Part shown: one piece after another, positions 7,704 to 15,779 of the stretch
Numbering within the stretch: position 1 is the first letter of the stretch
Layout: each line of letters begins with the position of its first letter
The notes under the pieces: generated by a model
Database searches by the model: none
Told to the model about the DNA's origin: nothing
Seen by the model: only the letters and a program-made list of their open reading frames with translations
Assembly (NCBI RefSeq): GCF_017349355.1
Contig: NZ_JAFMPM010000008.1
Coordinates: 310,001 to 374,000 of the forward strand
Length of the DNA: 64,000 nucleotides
Direction: 5' to 3'
DNA from: Thiothrix fructosivorans
GTDB lineage: Bacteria; Pseudomonadota; Gammaproteobacteria; Thiotrichales; Thiotrichaceae
Position numbers and translations under genes: made by a program

Positions 7704-9644
7704 TTATGCACAGGCGGCGTAGTTGTTGGTTTGTTCCGTTGGGGTGGGAATGAAGTTATCCGGCATCATGCCACTGTGTTTGAAGCCTTGAACTTGCTGT
7801 TTCAATAAGCGGTGAATGCTGGCTAAGTCGTAGTGTTGGCAAGCCGTATCCAGCTTGTTTAATACGCGCTCAAACTCAGGCCAAGCGGCCGCTTGTTCAT
7901 GGGCTTTGAAGATACGGCTGTGTTGCGTGGCTTTTGATACGCTGCCAATTAGCAATTCTTCATAGAGCTTTTCACCGGGGCGCAGACCGCTGAATTCAAT
8001 ACTGATGTCACCGTAAGGGGAGTGCTCATCGCGCACTTCTAACCCTGAGAGGCGGATCATGCGTTTTGCCATATCCAAGATACGTACCGGTTCACCCATA
8101 TCCAACAGGAAGACATCCCCACCCGTTGCCATAGCCCCCGCTTGAATAACGAGTTGCGCCGCTTCCGGTATGGTCATGAAGTAACGAATAATATCAGGGT
8201 GCGTGACGGTGACTGGTCCACCTGCCTGAATTTGTTTGCGGAAGAGGGGGACGACCGAGCCAGAAGAGCCGAGTACATTGCCAAAGCGTACCATGCCAAA
8301 CGTGGTTTTGCTGGGTAATTGAGCTAGCCCTTGCAATACCAGTTCTGCCATGCGCTTGCTAGCCCCCATGATATTGGTGGGGCGAACGGCTTTATCGGTT
8401 GAGATGAGGGTGAAGTGTTCAACGCCTGCCGCAATGGCTGCTTCAGCGGTGCGCCAAGTGCCAAACACATTGTTGCGGATGCCTTCCACTGGGTTGTGCT
8501 CGACCATCGGTACGTGCTTATACGCGGCTGCATGGTACAAGGTTTGGATATGGTATTGCTTGAGAATACTTTCAACGCGTTGCCGGTCTTGTACCGAGCC
8601 TAATACGGGTATCAACGGTATAGAGCACGGTTCATGACTGGCGAGTTGAATTAACTCTTGTTCAATTTGGTAGAGAGCAAATTCGGATAATTCAAACAGT
8701 ACCAAACAGGTTGGTTGCAGGCGAATAATTTGGCGGCACAGTTCAGAGCCAATTGAGCCACCCGCACCTGTGACCATGACGGCTTTATGGGTGATACAAG
8801 CACTCAACAGCGTGGTATTAGGTAGTACGGGGGGGCGACCGAGTAGGTCATCAATTTCAATATCGCGTAATTCACTGATGGTCTGATTGCCGGAGACCAG
8901 ATCCACGAGGCCGGGGATTGTGCGGACATGGACATCCAGCGGTTCTAAATAATGCAGGATTTCGTTACGTTGCGCCGCACTGGCAGATGGCATAGCCAGC
9001 AAGACTTGTTGAATGTCGTAGGTGTCGATCAGCTCTGGGAGTGCTTCCCGTGCGTGTACGTGGATGCCGTTGATAATGGCTTTTTGCAAGCGTGGGTTAT
9101 CATCCACATAAGCGATGACGTGGTATTCGGGTAGGTTTTCCAGTGTGACTGCCAGTTGTGTGCCTGATTGCCCTGCACCGTAAATGGCGACTTTGATCTG
9201 TGAAGTGTTTTTCTGAAGGGCATAATAGTAGCGTCGCGCCACGTAGCGGCTGCCACCAATCAAGAGGAAGGCTACACCCCAATAAATGGGATAGACGGAA
9301 CGGGGGATGTTGTCCCAATCGAATATAACGCCACAGATGCTGAGCATAATAGTCGATAGCGTCACGCCATAGAACACAGCCATCAGGGCGTGCCCGCTAA
9401 TGAAACGGATGACGGCGCGGTATAAGCCGAGTGCCACGAATACGGGCAGTGTGACCAACGGGGCAGCGAGCAACATCCACACACCATCATGCAGGGTGGG
9501 TTGCCAGTCGCCTAAGCGTAGACAAAAACTGAGCCAAACCGCCAAAGGCAGTAACAGTATATCGGTGCTCAACATGAATAAACGTTTTTGCCAGCGAGGT
9601 AGCGAAAACGGCAAAGAAGCATAACGTTTGGTTGCGCCCATCAT
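7704..9644 (-). CDS. pglF: UDP-GlcNAc 4,6-dehydratase, CapD/WbpM/PglF family
   Basis: The N-terminal third holds four transmembrane segments (KRLFMLSTDILLLPLAVW onwards) and a nucleotide-binding Rossmann unit (VAIYGAGQSG). The C-terminal SDR domain has VTGAGGSIGSELCRQI and the active-site region STDKAVRPTNIMGASKR, where Met replaces the usual Tyr of SDR enzymes, as in WbpM and PglF. These enzymes make UDP-4-keto-6-deoxy-GlcNAc, the first intermediate towards diacetylbacillosamine. The aminotransferase, acetyltransferase and phospho-sugar transferase that would follow lie upstream at 11.3-14.6 kb. The ATG at 9644 was chosen because AGGAAG precedes it; the frame runs on to a TTG at 9689 that has no ribosome site. 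Its leader carries an RfaH-type ops element and a CRP-type promoter. Confidence 0.9.
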   Translation of the reverse strand: MMGATKRYASLPFSLPRWQKRLFMLSTDILLLPLAVWLSFCLRLGDWQPTLHDGVWMLLAAPLVTLPVFVALGLYRAVIRFISGHALMAVFYGVTLSTIMLSICGVIFDWDNIPRSVYPIYWGVAFLLIGGSRYVARRYYYALQKNTSQIKVAIYGAGQSGTQLAVTLENLPEYHVIAYVDDNPRLQKAIINGIHVHAREALPELIDTYDIQQVLLAMPSASAAQRNEILHYLEPLDVHVRTIPGLVDLVSGNQTISELRDIEIDDLLGRPPVLPNTTLLSACITHKAVMVTGAGGSIGSELCRQIIRLQPTCLVLFELSEFALYQIEQELIQLASHEPCSIPLIPVLGSVQDRQRVESILKQYHIQTLYHAAAYKHVPMVEHNPVEGIRNNVFGTWRTAEAAIAAGVEHFTLISTDKAVRPTNIMGASKRMAELVLQGLAQLPSKTTFGMVRFGNVLGSSGSVVPLFRKQIQAGGPVTVTHPDIIRYFMTIPEAAQLVIQAGAMATGGDVFLLDMGEPVRILDMAKRMIRLSGLEVRDEHSPYGDISIEFSGLRPGEKLYEELLIGSVSKATQHSRIFKAHEQAAAWPEFERVLNKLDTACQHYDLASIHRLLKQQVQGFKHSGMMPDNFIPTPTEQTNNYAACA

Positions 9645-9705
9645 CTTTCTTCCTGAAAATTTTGTGCTATTGGATAGGATTTCAGACAAAGCGTAGACCG
9701 TGGCT

Positions 9706-9717
9706 CACGCTACCGCC
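9706..9717 (-). promoter_or_regulatory. RfaH recruitment element (ops) in the capD/pglF leader
   Basis: The minus strand reads GGCGGTAGCGTG, identical to the core ops element of E. coli RfaH-controlled operons, 62 bases before the chosen start codon and about 120 bases after the predicted transcript start. RfaH binds this element on the non-template strand and suppresses polarity in long polysaccharide operons. Confidence 0.75.
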
Positions 9718-9846
9718 CTACATCGTCGTGGATGTTATGGAGGGGGAACGAGCAAAGCTTATAATCTGACCCCTTAGATCGCTTCGTCTTCGAATCATAA
9801 GCCTAGTTTTGTCAGCGGCTCTCCAACAGTTGCTGGAGATAGGGTT

Positions 9847-9889
9847 ATCTTATGGAAAACGCGGTGGATAGGATGTGATTAGGCTCACA
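9847..9889 (-). promoter_or_regulatory. CRP-type class II promoter of capD/pglF (site S3)
   Basis: TGTGATTAGGCTCACA at 9874-9889 is a perfect TGTGA-N6-TCACA palindrome. TAAGAT (9847-9852, minus strand) has the class II spacing. The predicted start is near 9840, before the ops element. Confidence 0.7.
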
Positions 9890-9899
9890 GTATGGGTGT

Positions 9900-10167
9900 T
9901 AAAGTTGACGTGCCTAACTCTGCGGTAGATGTGGCGTACGGCTATTTCTAAATCAACGGATTCCAGTATCAAGGTATTGTCGGCGTAATAGGATTCTAAT
10001 TGCCAGTTGGTACGGCGGCGGTAAACCCGCAAATAGGGCGTTTCCTGCGAAACCATGACGTATTCCAACAGTGAGGGAATTTGTATGTAATTATCGAATT
10101 TTTCTTTCAAGTCAATCCGCTTGGTTGAGCCAGACAGCACTTCGATAATGAGGATGGGAGTTGCTCT
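9900..10167 (-). pseudogene. Uma2-family nuclease fragment
   Basis: The frame reads RATPILIIEVLSGSTKRIDL, then YIQIPSLLEYVMVSQ and PYLRVYRRRTNWQLE, which matches the C-terminal half of Uma2 (PD-(D/E)XK type) proteins. The first 80-90 residues expected of the family are missing. The frame runs on to 9850, past the usual family end, through the S3 promoter, so the tail is probably read-through. It joins directly to a BrnA-like antitoxin relic at about 10167. Both pieces look like decayed mobile or toxin-antitoxin cargo. Confidence 0.65.
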
Positions 10168-10169
10168 CA

Positions 10170-10323
10170 TCCTCCCGTTTGCGGTGCTGGGTGGCATAAT
10201 CCCGCAAATAGAGGTTAATGAGTGTCTGGTAGGGGATGCCCGTTTCTTCAGTCAGTATTCCACGGCATCGTTATCCAAGCGGATGGTGACAGGCTGTTTT
10301 AAGTGCTTGATGGATGGATTCCT
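10170..10323 (-). pseudogene. BrnA-like antitoxin relic (frameshifted)
   Basis: Translation gives KHLKQPVTIRLDNDAVEY followed by a stop at 10252-10254, then in another frame TEETGIPYQTLINLYLRDYA. Joined, these resemble the C-terminal ribbon-helix-helix part of BrnA-type antitoxins, with a few codons lost at the junction. No BrnT toxin is visible nearby. It lies directly after the Rpn stop codon and in the same frame. Confidence 0.6.
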
Positions 10324-11151
10324 TCACCTTTTTTCCCGCAGTTGTGCAACTTGTTCTAAGCTTAATCCCGTTTTTTGAGCGATGGTATGATCATCAAGGA
10401 GGTCGAGCAAGTTGGCTGCAATGCCAAGCGCCTTTTGGTGTTCGCCTTTTTCCATTCCTTTTTCCATTCCTTCCTGAAGTGCTTTTTCCCGCTCTTCTTT
10501 GCGTAATTCTTCTTCGCTGTATTCGTCTTTCATGCGGGCGTGGTCGCGGGGGGTGAGGGTGTCTTTGCGGATGGTTTGCAGCACTTTTTGTACATTGCCA
10601 TTGTGGTAAGCCGATTCATCCACTTCCTCGTCGAGGCTATCGTTGATGGCTAACAGCCATTCGCGCCAAGTTTCAGGGGTTTCGTCGTTGAGGTATTTGG
10701 GGCAAATGTAGACGATTTTATGGGGTATTTCCCCTAAGCCTACGCCGTGGCGGTCTTTGGGGTCGAAGTCAATCATCACCATATCACGGGCGTATTTATC
10801 GCCTGAGGTGAGTACCACGATGGTATAAACCGCCAACGCAGGGCGGTAGTCCTTAGCGTGGACAGCTTGTTCCAGCAAGGCGGCGCAATGGTAGTGCAAA
10901 AAGCGCTGGTAATGGTCAGGGTAACGGCGGTGTTGGATGTCCACGATGATGCGGTTGACTTTATCTTCGGCGAACAGGTCAAAATAGTTATTGACTGAAC
11001 CGATGGGGTTGCTAAACGACTTTTCAGTTTCTACGTGATCAATGACCAGTTCAATGCCCAGAATATCTTTGACAAATGCGGTGAATATATCAGGTTGAGA
11101 AAAGGCTTTTTTGAAGATCACGCCATAACGAAGGGAAGCAACGGCTTGCAT
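10324..11151 (-). CDS. Rpn-family recombination-promoting nuclease / PD-(D/E)XK putative transposase (copy 1)
   Basis: The 275-residue protein begins MQAVASLRYGVIFKKAFSQP and has the nuclease core FDLFAEDKVNRIIVDIQHRR, where Asp and the IVDIQ strand supply the D...(D/E)xQ/K-type site of the PF12784/Rpn group. The C terminus is a charged helix with EKGMEKG repeats and a short 'TIAQKTGLSLEQVAQLREKR' motif. A second copy lies at 13090-13920. Rpn proteins are DNA endonucleases linked to RecA-independent recombination; whether this one is active is unknown. It interrupts the bacillosamine gene set. Confidence 0.85.
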   Translation of the reverse strand: MQAVASLRYGVIFKKAFSQPDIFTAFVKDILGIELVIDHVETEKSFSNPIGSVNNYFDLFAEDKVNRIIVDIQHRRYPDHYQRFLHYHCAALLEQAVHAKDYRPALAVYTIVVLTSGDKYARDMVMIDFDPKDRHGVGLGEIPHKIVYICPKYLNDETPETWREWLLAINDSLDEEVDESAYHNGNVQKVLQTIRKDTLTPRDHARMKDEYSEEELRKEEREKALQEGMEKGMEKGEHQKALGIAANLLDLLDDHTIAQKTGLSLEQVAQLREKR

Positions 11152-11198
11152 GGTGAGTACCTTGATAATAACTGCATCGGCTTGGAGTATAGCACGCT

Positions 11199-11306
11199 TT
11201 AGCGATGATTTCGCAGGTAGGCTTGCTTGATGCTGTAATGCTCATCCATCATCAGTTTGGCGATTTCCAACTTGAAGGCGGGACTAAAGAGCTTGCGTTT
11301 GGTCAT
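11199..11306 (-). pseudogene. IS3-family OrfA N-terminal relic
   Basis: A 35-codon frame reads MTKRKLFSPAFKLEIAKLMM, then DEHYSIKQAYLRNHR and a stop. This matches the N-terminal helix-turn-helix start of IS3-family OrfA proteins; everything downstream is gone. Its ATG overlaps the stop of the aminotransferase gene by 4 bases. Confidence 0.6.
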
Positions 11307-12475
11307 GTTGCCATCTGCATCACTTCAATTAGGGCGGTGCAGGTTTGATGGATGTGTTCAGCAGTGAGTGTAGGGTGAACGAGGAACATTAGGCTGGTTT
11401 CGCCGAGTTCTTGGGCGGTGGGGAGACGTTGGGCGGGTCGCCAGTCGGTGTTGTCGAAGGCTTTTTCTAGGTAAACCTCTGAACACGAGCCGGAGAAGCA
11501 GGGGATGCCGCGTTGGTTGATTTCCGCCATGATGCGGTCACGATTCCAGTCGGGTTTGAGGTGGGTGGGTTCGACGAAAACGTAGCATTTATAGGCGGCG
11601 TGACCGATGTGGTCAGGGATGGTGGGGACGCGCAAGCCGGGGAGTTGGCTGGCAGTGTTCCCGATGGCTTGGGCGTTGTGGCGGCGCTGGGCTGTCCAGT
11701 CGGTCATGCGTTGGAGTTGGATGCGTCCGATGACGGCTTGTATTTCGAGCATTCGCCAATTGGTGCCGAAGCTGTCGTGTAGCCAGCGGAAACCGGGTGG
11801 ATGTTGGCGTTCGTAGACGGCTTCCCAGCTTTTGCCGTGGTCTTTGTAGCTCCACATGCTTGTCCAGAGTGCGCGGTCGTTGGTGGTGACGATGCCGCCT
11901 TCGCCGCCGGTGGTCATGATTTTGTCTTGGCAGAATGACCATGCGCCGATGTGACCGATGCTGCCGATCATGCGCCCGTTGTAGGTTGCGCCGTGGGCCT
12001 GGGCGCAGTCCTCGATGACGTAGAGTTGGTGTTGGGTGGCGAGTTGCATGATGGCATCCATTTCACACGGCCAGCCTGCGAGGTGGACACAGATGATGGC
12101 GCGGGTACGCTGGGTGATCATGGGGGCGATGGTGGCGGCGGTGATGTTTTGGCTGTCGCGGTCGATGTCGGCGAAGACAGGGGTTGCGCCAGCGGTGACG
12201 ATGCAGGAGACGGAGGCTAGGAAGGTGCGCGAGGTGACGATGACTTCATCGCCTGTACCGATGTTGAGGGCTTTGAGGGCAAGGTCTAGTGCGACTGTGC
12301 CATTGGCGACCGCTATGGCGTGTTCTGTGCCACACCATGCGGCGAATTCTTTTTCAAATTCGCGGCATTCGTTGCCTGTCCAATAGTTGACTTTGTTGGA
12401 GAGGAGGGTGTGGGAGACGGCATCGGCTTCTTCTTGAGTGAAAGAAGGCCATGAGGGGAAGGGTGTGTTTAGCAT
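11303..12475 (-). CDS. pglE: DegT/DnrJ/EryC1 aminotransferase, PglE-like
   Basis: The 390-residue protein has the fold-type I features of sugar aminotransferases: AVANGTVALDLALKAL, TSRTFLASV, 'VIEDCAQAHGATYNG' and the PLP lysine region SFCQDKIMTTGGEGG. It would aminate UDP-4-keto-6-deoxy-GlcNAc to the 4-amino sugar. The role is inferred from its position 4 bases after the PglD-like acetyltransferase and its closeness to a PglC-like transferase and a PglF-type dehydratase. Other 4-keto sugar substrates remain possible. Confidence 0.85.
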   Translation of the reverse strand: MLNTPFPSWPSFTQEEADAVSHTLLSNKVNYWTGNECREFEKEFAAWCGTEHAIAVANGTVALDLALKALNIGTGDEVIVTSRTFLASVSCIVTAGATPVFADIDRDSQNITAATIAPMITQRTRAIICVHLAGWPCEMDAIMQLATQHQLYVIEDCAQAHGATYNGRMIGSIGHIGAWSFCQDKIMTTGGEGGIVTTNDRALWTSMWSYKDHGKSWEAVYERQHPPGFRWLHDSFGTNWRMLEIQAVIGRIQLQRMTDWTAQRRHNAQAIGNTASQLPGLRVPTIPDHIGHAAYKCYVFVEPTHLKPDWNRDRIMAEINQRGIPCFSGSCSEVYLEKAFDNTDWRPAQRLPTAQELGETSLMFLVHPTLTAEHIHQTCTALIEVMQMAT

Positions 12476-12479
12476 GATT

Positions 12480-13085
12480 TTATTTCAAAGGTAGAGGACG
12501 TGCCGGACAGCCGACGACGGTGACATTATCAGGCAGGTTATGGGTAACAACCGCGCCTGCACCGACGGTGACATTATTACCCAGCGTGAGGTATGGCAGA
12601 ATGGTTGCGCCCGCGCCGATCAGACATTGTGAGCCAATGGTAACGCCACCGCCGAGGGTTGCTGCGGGGGCGATGTGGCAGAATTCGCCAATATTGCAAT
12701 CATGATCAACTGTGGCATGGTGGTTGATGATGCTACCTGTGCCGATGTGAGTGTCTGGGCCGATGATGCTGCCTGCGGTAATCAGGCTACCTGTGCCGAT
12801 GGTTGCACCGGGGTAAATGAGTGCTTGTGGGTGAATGGCGGTTTCAGCTATGACACCAAGACGTAGCCATTCGGTTTGTAAGCGTTGGCGGATACGGTTG
12901 TTGCCAATGGCAAAGTGGATGGCGTATGGGTATAGGTCTTGAATTTCCGGCGGGGAAAGTATCGGCAGACCGCACAAACGCCCACGCGCATTGTCGTCGA
13001 TGAAGGCTTCAACCCGTTTTTGCTGTTGGATCAGGGTGTGAAGGACGACTTTGCCGTGTCCGCCTGCGCCATAGAGGTAGATCAC
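12480..13085 (-). CDS. pglD: PglD/NeuD-type sugar-nucleotide N-acetyltransferase
   Basis: The N-terminal half is a small nucleotide-sugar binding domain starting MIYLYGAGGHGKVVL. The C-terminal half is a left-handed beta-helix of hexapeptide repeats (IYPGATIGTGSLITAGSIIG, then HATVDHDCNIGEFCHIAPAA). The His in 'HHATVDHDC' corresponds to the catalytic base of PglD. It would acetylate the 4-amino group to give UDP-diacetylbacillosamine. The 201-residue length fits PglD/PerB-type enzymes. It lies between an Rpn nuclease gene and the aminotransferase gene. Confidence 0.88.
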   Translation of the reverse strand: MIYLYGAGGHGKVVLHTLIQQQKRVEAFIDDNARGRLCGLPILSPPEIQDLYPYAIHFAIGNNRIRQRLQTEWLRLGVIAETAIHPQALIYPGATIGTGSLITAGSIIGPDTHIGTGSIINHHATVDHDCNIGEFCHIAPAATLGGGVTIGSQCLIGAGATILPYLTLGNNVTVGAGAVVTHNLPDNVTVVGCPARPLPLK

Positions 13086-13089
13086 TTGC

Positions 13090-13920
13090 TTATCGCTTCC
13101 CTTGACGCAGTTCTACGATCTCTGCCACGGTTAAGCCTGTTTTTTTAGCAATGGTGGCATCGTCCAAAATATCCAACAAGTTGCGGGCGATTTCCAATCT
13201 GCCTTCCAGCTTCCCTTCCTCTCGTCCTTCTTCGCGTCCTTTCGCTATGCCTTTTTCCCATTCTTCACGGCGTAACAGGTCTTCACTGTATTCGTCTTTC
13301 ATGCGGGCACGGTCTTCGGGGGTAAGGGTATTTTTTTGGATGGAAGCAAAAACTTTCTGGACACAAGCCTTGTGATAGTGCGTTTCATCCACTTGTTCGT
13401 CAAGGCTGTCGTTAATGGCAAGCAGCCATTCACGCCACGCCTCAGGGGTTTCATCGTTGAGGTACTTGGGGCAGATGTAGATGATTTTATGGGGAATTTC
13501 GCCCAAACCTTGCCCATGGCGGTCTTTGGGGTCGAAGTCAATCAGGCTCATGTCGCGCCCGTGTTTATCACCAGAGGTCAATACGACGATGGTGTAAACG
13601 GCGAGTGCGGGGCGGTAGTCTTGGGAACTGACGGCTTGTTCGAGGAGTGCGGCACAGTGGTAGTGCAAAAAGCGGTGATAATGGTCGGGGTAACGGCGGT
13701 GCTGGATGTCGACGATAATCCGGTTGATTTTATCCTCTGCGAACAGGTCAAAGTGGTTGTTGACATTACCCACTGGGCTGGGAAAAGACTTTTCCGTTTC
13801 GACGTGATCAATGATGATGTCGATGCCGAGGATGTCTTTGACAAAAGCGGTAAACACATCGGGTTGGGAAAAGGCTTTTTTGAAAATGACCCCATAGCGG
13901 AGCGAGGCGACGGCTTGCAT
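13090..13920 (-). CDS. Rpn-family recombination-promoting nuclease / PD-(D/E)XK putative transposase (copy 2)
   Basis: This is a close paralogue of the protein at 10324: the N terminus MQAVASLRYGVIFKKAFSQP is identical, as is the core NRIIVDIQHRRYPDHY. The C terminus ends with KGREEGREEGKLEGRLEIA and 'TIAKKTGLTVAEIVELRQ'. The start at 13920 is chosen to match copy 1 and has AAGGA about 9 bases upstream; an ATG at 13938 is also in frame. The gene is inserted between pglC and pglD, 4 bases from the latter. Confidence 0.85.
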   Translation of the reverse strand: MQAVASLRYGVIFKKAFSQPDVFTAFVKDILGIDIIIDHVETEKSFPSPVGNVNNHFDLFAEDKINRIIVDIQHRRYPDHYHRFLHYHCAALLEQAVSSQDYRPALAVYTIVVLTSGDKHGRDMSLIDFDPKDRHGQGLGEIPHKIIYICPKYLNDETPEAWREWLLAINDSLDEQVDETHYHKACVQKVFASIQKNTLTPEDRARMKDEYSEDLLRREEWEKGIAKGREEGREEGKLEGRLEIARNLLDILDDATIAKKTGLTVAEIVELRQGKR

Positions 13921-13967
13921 GGTGGGTTTCCTTGTCATCGTTGAGTTCTGCCGAGTATAGCAGGAAC

Positions 13968-14555
13968 TCAGCTCCCGGTGAATTTGGGCATGGTGGCTTC
14001 GCCTTCGGCGCTGATGCCTTCACGCACGAAGACTTTTTTCACGGTCAGTAATAGGATTTTCAGATCTAACCAGAAGGATTGGTTATCCACGTACCAAACA
14101 TCGAGTTTGAATTTTTGATTCCAGCTAATGGCGTTGCGCCCGTTGACTTGTGCCCAGCCAGTAATGCCGGGTCGTACTGCGTGGCGACGCGCTTGCTGTG
14201 GAGTGTAACGTGGTAGATATTCCATTAATAAGGGGCGAGGGCCGACTAGACTCATATCGCCTTTGAGGACATTCCATAATCCGGGAAGTTCGTCGAGGCT
14301 GCTGGAGCGCAGGAATTTACCGAATGCAGTGAGGCGTATGGAGTCTGGTAGTAGCTCGCCGTTGGCATCGCGGGCATCAGTCATAGTGCGGAATTTGATC
14401 ATACGAAAAGGTTTGCCGTATAAGCCGGGGCGCACTTGTGAAAACAAAACGGGTGAGCCAAGTTTGCGGCTGACTAAAAGAGCCACCACCAGCAAGATTG
14501 GGCTAAATAAGATGAGCAGGCATAACGCTGCTATGAAGTCAGTTGTACGTTTCAT
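13968..14555 (-). CDS. pglC: Phospho-sugar transferase, PglC-like (bacterial sugar transferase family)
   Basis: The 195-residue protein has one N-terminal membrane helix ([20 protein letters not shown]), KFRTMTDA, '[26 protein letters not shown]' and '[14 protein letters not shown]'. These are the signatures of the small, one-domain PglC/WbaP-core enzymes that transfer phospho-sugar to undecaprenyl phosphate. With neighbouring pglD, pglE and pglF the expected substrate is UDP-diacetylbacillosamine, which would make this the initiating enzyme of the repeat unit. It has its own CRP-type promoter with a 25-base leader, and AAGGGG lies before the ATG. Confidence 0.92.
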   Translation of the reverse strand: MKRTTDFIAALCLLILFSPILLVVALLVSRKLGSPVLFSQVRPGLYGKPFRMIKFRTMTDARDANGELLPDSIRLTAFGKFLRSSSLDELPGLWNVLKGDMSLVGPRPLLMEYLPRYTPQQARRHAVRPGITGWAQVNGRNAISWNQKFKLDVWYVDNQSFWLDLKILLLTVKKVFVREGISAEGEATMPKFTGS

Positions 14556-14586
14556 GTTGAGTGCCCCTTTCTATAACAATAAGCTA

Positions 14587-14629
14587 ATTTTATGGTTTTT
14601 TGTTATAAATTGGTGTGATGGGTGTCACG
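14587..14629 (-). promoter_or_regulatory. CRP-type class II promoter of pglC (site S4)
   Basis: TGTGATGGGTGTCACG at 14614-14629 matches TGTGA-N6-TCACA with one mismatch. TAAAAT (14587-14592, minus strand) has the class II spacing. The predicted start is near 14580, 25 bases before pglC. The box overlaps the stop codon of the upstream glycosyltransferase gene. Confidence 0.65.
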
Positions 14630-15779
14630 TTTTATCTAACCCCATGATTTTTAGTATGTCAGCATTGACTTTGTGTACGTCGTATTTTTCTTCAGCTAAC
14701 TGGCGGCTACGTTGTCCCATGCGTTGCCATTGGTTGCGGTGTTCGATGAACCAGATCATGCGTTCGGCGAGTGCTTGGGCGTTGGCTTTGGGGACTAGGT
14801 AGCCATTGTCACCATTGATTACTGTTTCACGGCAGCCGGGAACATCAGTTGTCAGGATCGGACGACCTGTTGCCATGGCTTCTAGTACTGTGCGTGGCAT
14901 CCCTTCGTGGTAGGAGGGTAAGACGTAGATATGGCAGTTTTGTAAATAGGGGCGCACGTCATGGGTTGAGCCTAGGTATTCGAGCCAGCCTTGTTGATGC
15001 CAGTGTTGTACTTGGCTGAGGGGGATGCCATCGGGTGAGGGGTCTTCTGGTCCTAGTAGTTGGAAGGTGGCTTCTGGGTAGCAGACTTTGACAATTTGGG
15101 CAGCTTGGGCATATTCGCGGAAGCCTTTTTCGCCTAATAAACGCCCGATGGTGAGAAAAACAGGCGGGTTATTGGGCAAGGGTGTGTGTGTGTGGCGGCT
15201 AATGTCTACGCCCGAACCGTTAACTAACGCACATTTGGCGGCTGGTACAATGCTACGTTGAACAAATTCGTTGAGGTTGTCAGGGTTTTGAAAGATCACC
15301 CGTTCGGCTCGTTTTAAGGCCGTGCGGTAGAGGAATGTGACTAGCTTCACTAGCAGTTTGCGCTTGAACGTTTCCCCTTGGAAGGCAAAGCCAAGCCCGG
15401 TGATCAGGGCGTAAAAGCGTGTATTCGGGAGAATACGGCTTGCCAGCCCACCCCAAATTACCGGTTTAATGGTGTAGGCGAGAATGACATCGGGTTGCAG
15501 TTCTTGGAATGTTTGGCGTAGGGATTGCCATGTTTTGAAGTCTGCTAGTGGGTTTAGGCTATTGCGTTGTACAGGGTAAGCGCGGAAATTTGCGCCCCAT
15601 GTGGCTAGTTGTTCAATGACTTTGGTTTGTGTTTCTGAAGCCATGCCAGTTACTTGGTAATTGGCTTTGCGTAGGGACTGGATGAGTGAGCCACGGAAGT
15701 TTATTAAAGACTCAGAAAGAGCACCAATCAGTAATACATGACTGGAATTGGAATATGATATTTTACTTGAAGAGTTCAT
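14625..15779 (-). CDS. GT4-family glycosyltransferase (PglA-like)
   Basis: This GT-B fold protein has the N-terminal 'LIGALSESLINFRGSLIQSL', an acceptor-side 'AYTIKPVIWGG' and the C-terminal donor site (FLTIGRLLGEKGFREYAQAA, 'VLPSYHEGMPRTVLEAMATG', 'GNDNGYLV'-like NGDNGYLVP). PglA-type enzymes add the second sugar onto lipid-linked bacillosamine, which would fit the pglC gene directly downstream. The ATG at 15779 was chosen; a TTG at 15812 is also in frame, and neither start has a clear ribosome site. It overlaps the upstream glycosyltransferase gene by 17 bases. Confidence 0.85.
   Translation of the reverse strand: MNSSSKISYSNSSHVLLIGALSESLINFRGSLIQSLRKANYQVTGMASETQTKVIEQLATWGANFRAYPVQRNSLNPLADFKTWQSLRQTFQELQPDVILAYTIKPVIWGGLASRILPNTRFYALITGLGFAFQGETFKRKLLVKLVTFLYRTALKRAERVIFQNPDNLNEFVQRSIVPAAKCALVNGSGVDISRHTHTPLPNNPPVFLTIGRLLGEKGFREYAQAAQIVKVCYPEATFQLLGPEDPSPDGIPLSQVQHWHQQGWLEYLGSTHDVRPYLQNCHIYVLPSYHEGMPRTVLEAMATGRPILTTDVPGCRETVINGDNGYLVPKANAQALAERMIWFIEHRNQWQRMGQRSRQLAEEKYDVHKVNADILKIMGLDKT

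Noticed and set aside
13336-13944. 202-codon plus-strand frame
   Set aside because: It is antisense to Rpn copy 2; the Rpn frame is supported by its paralogue.
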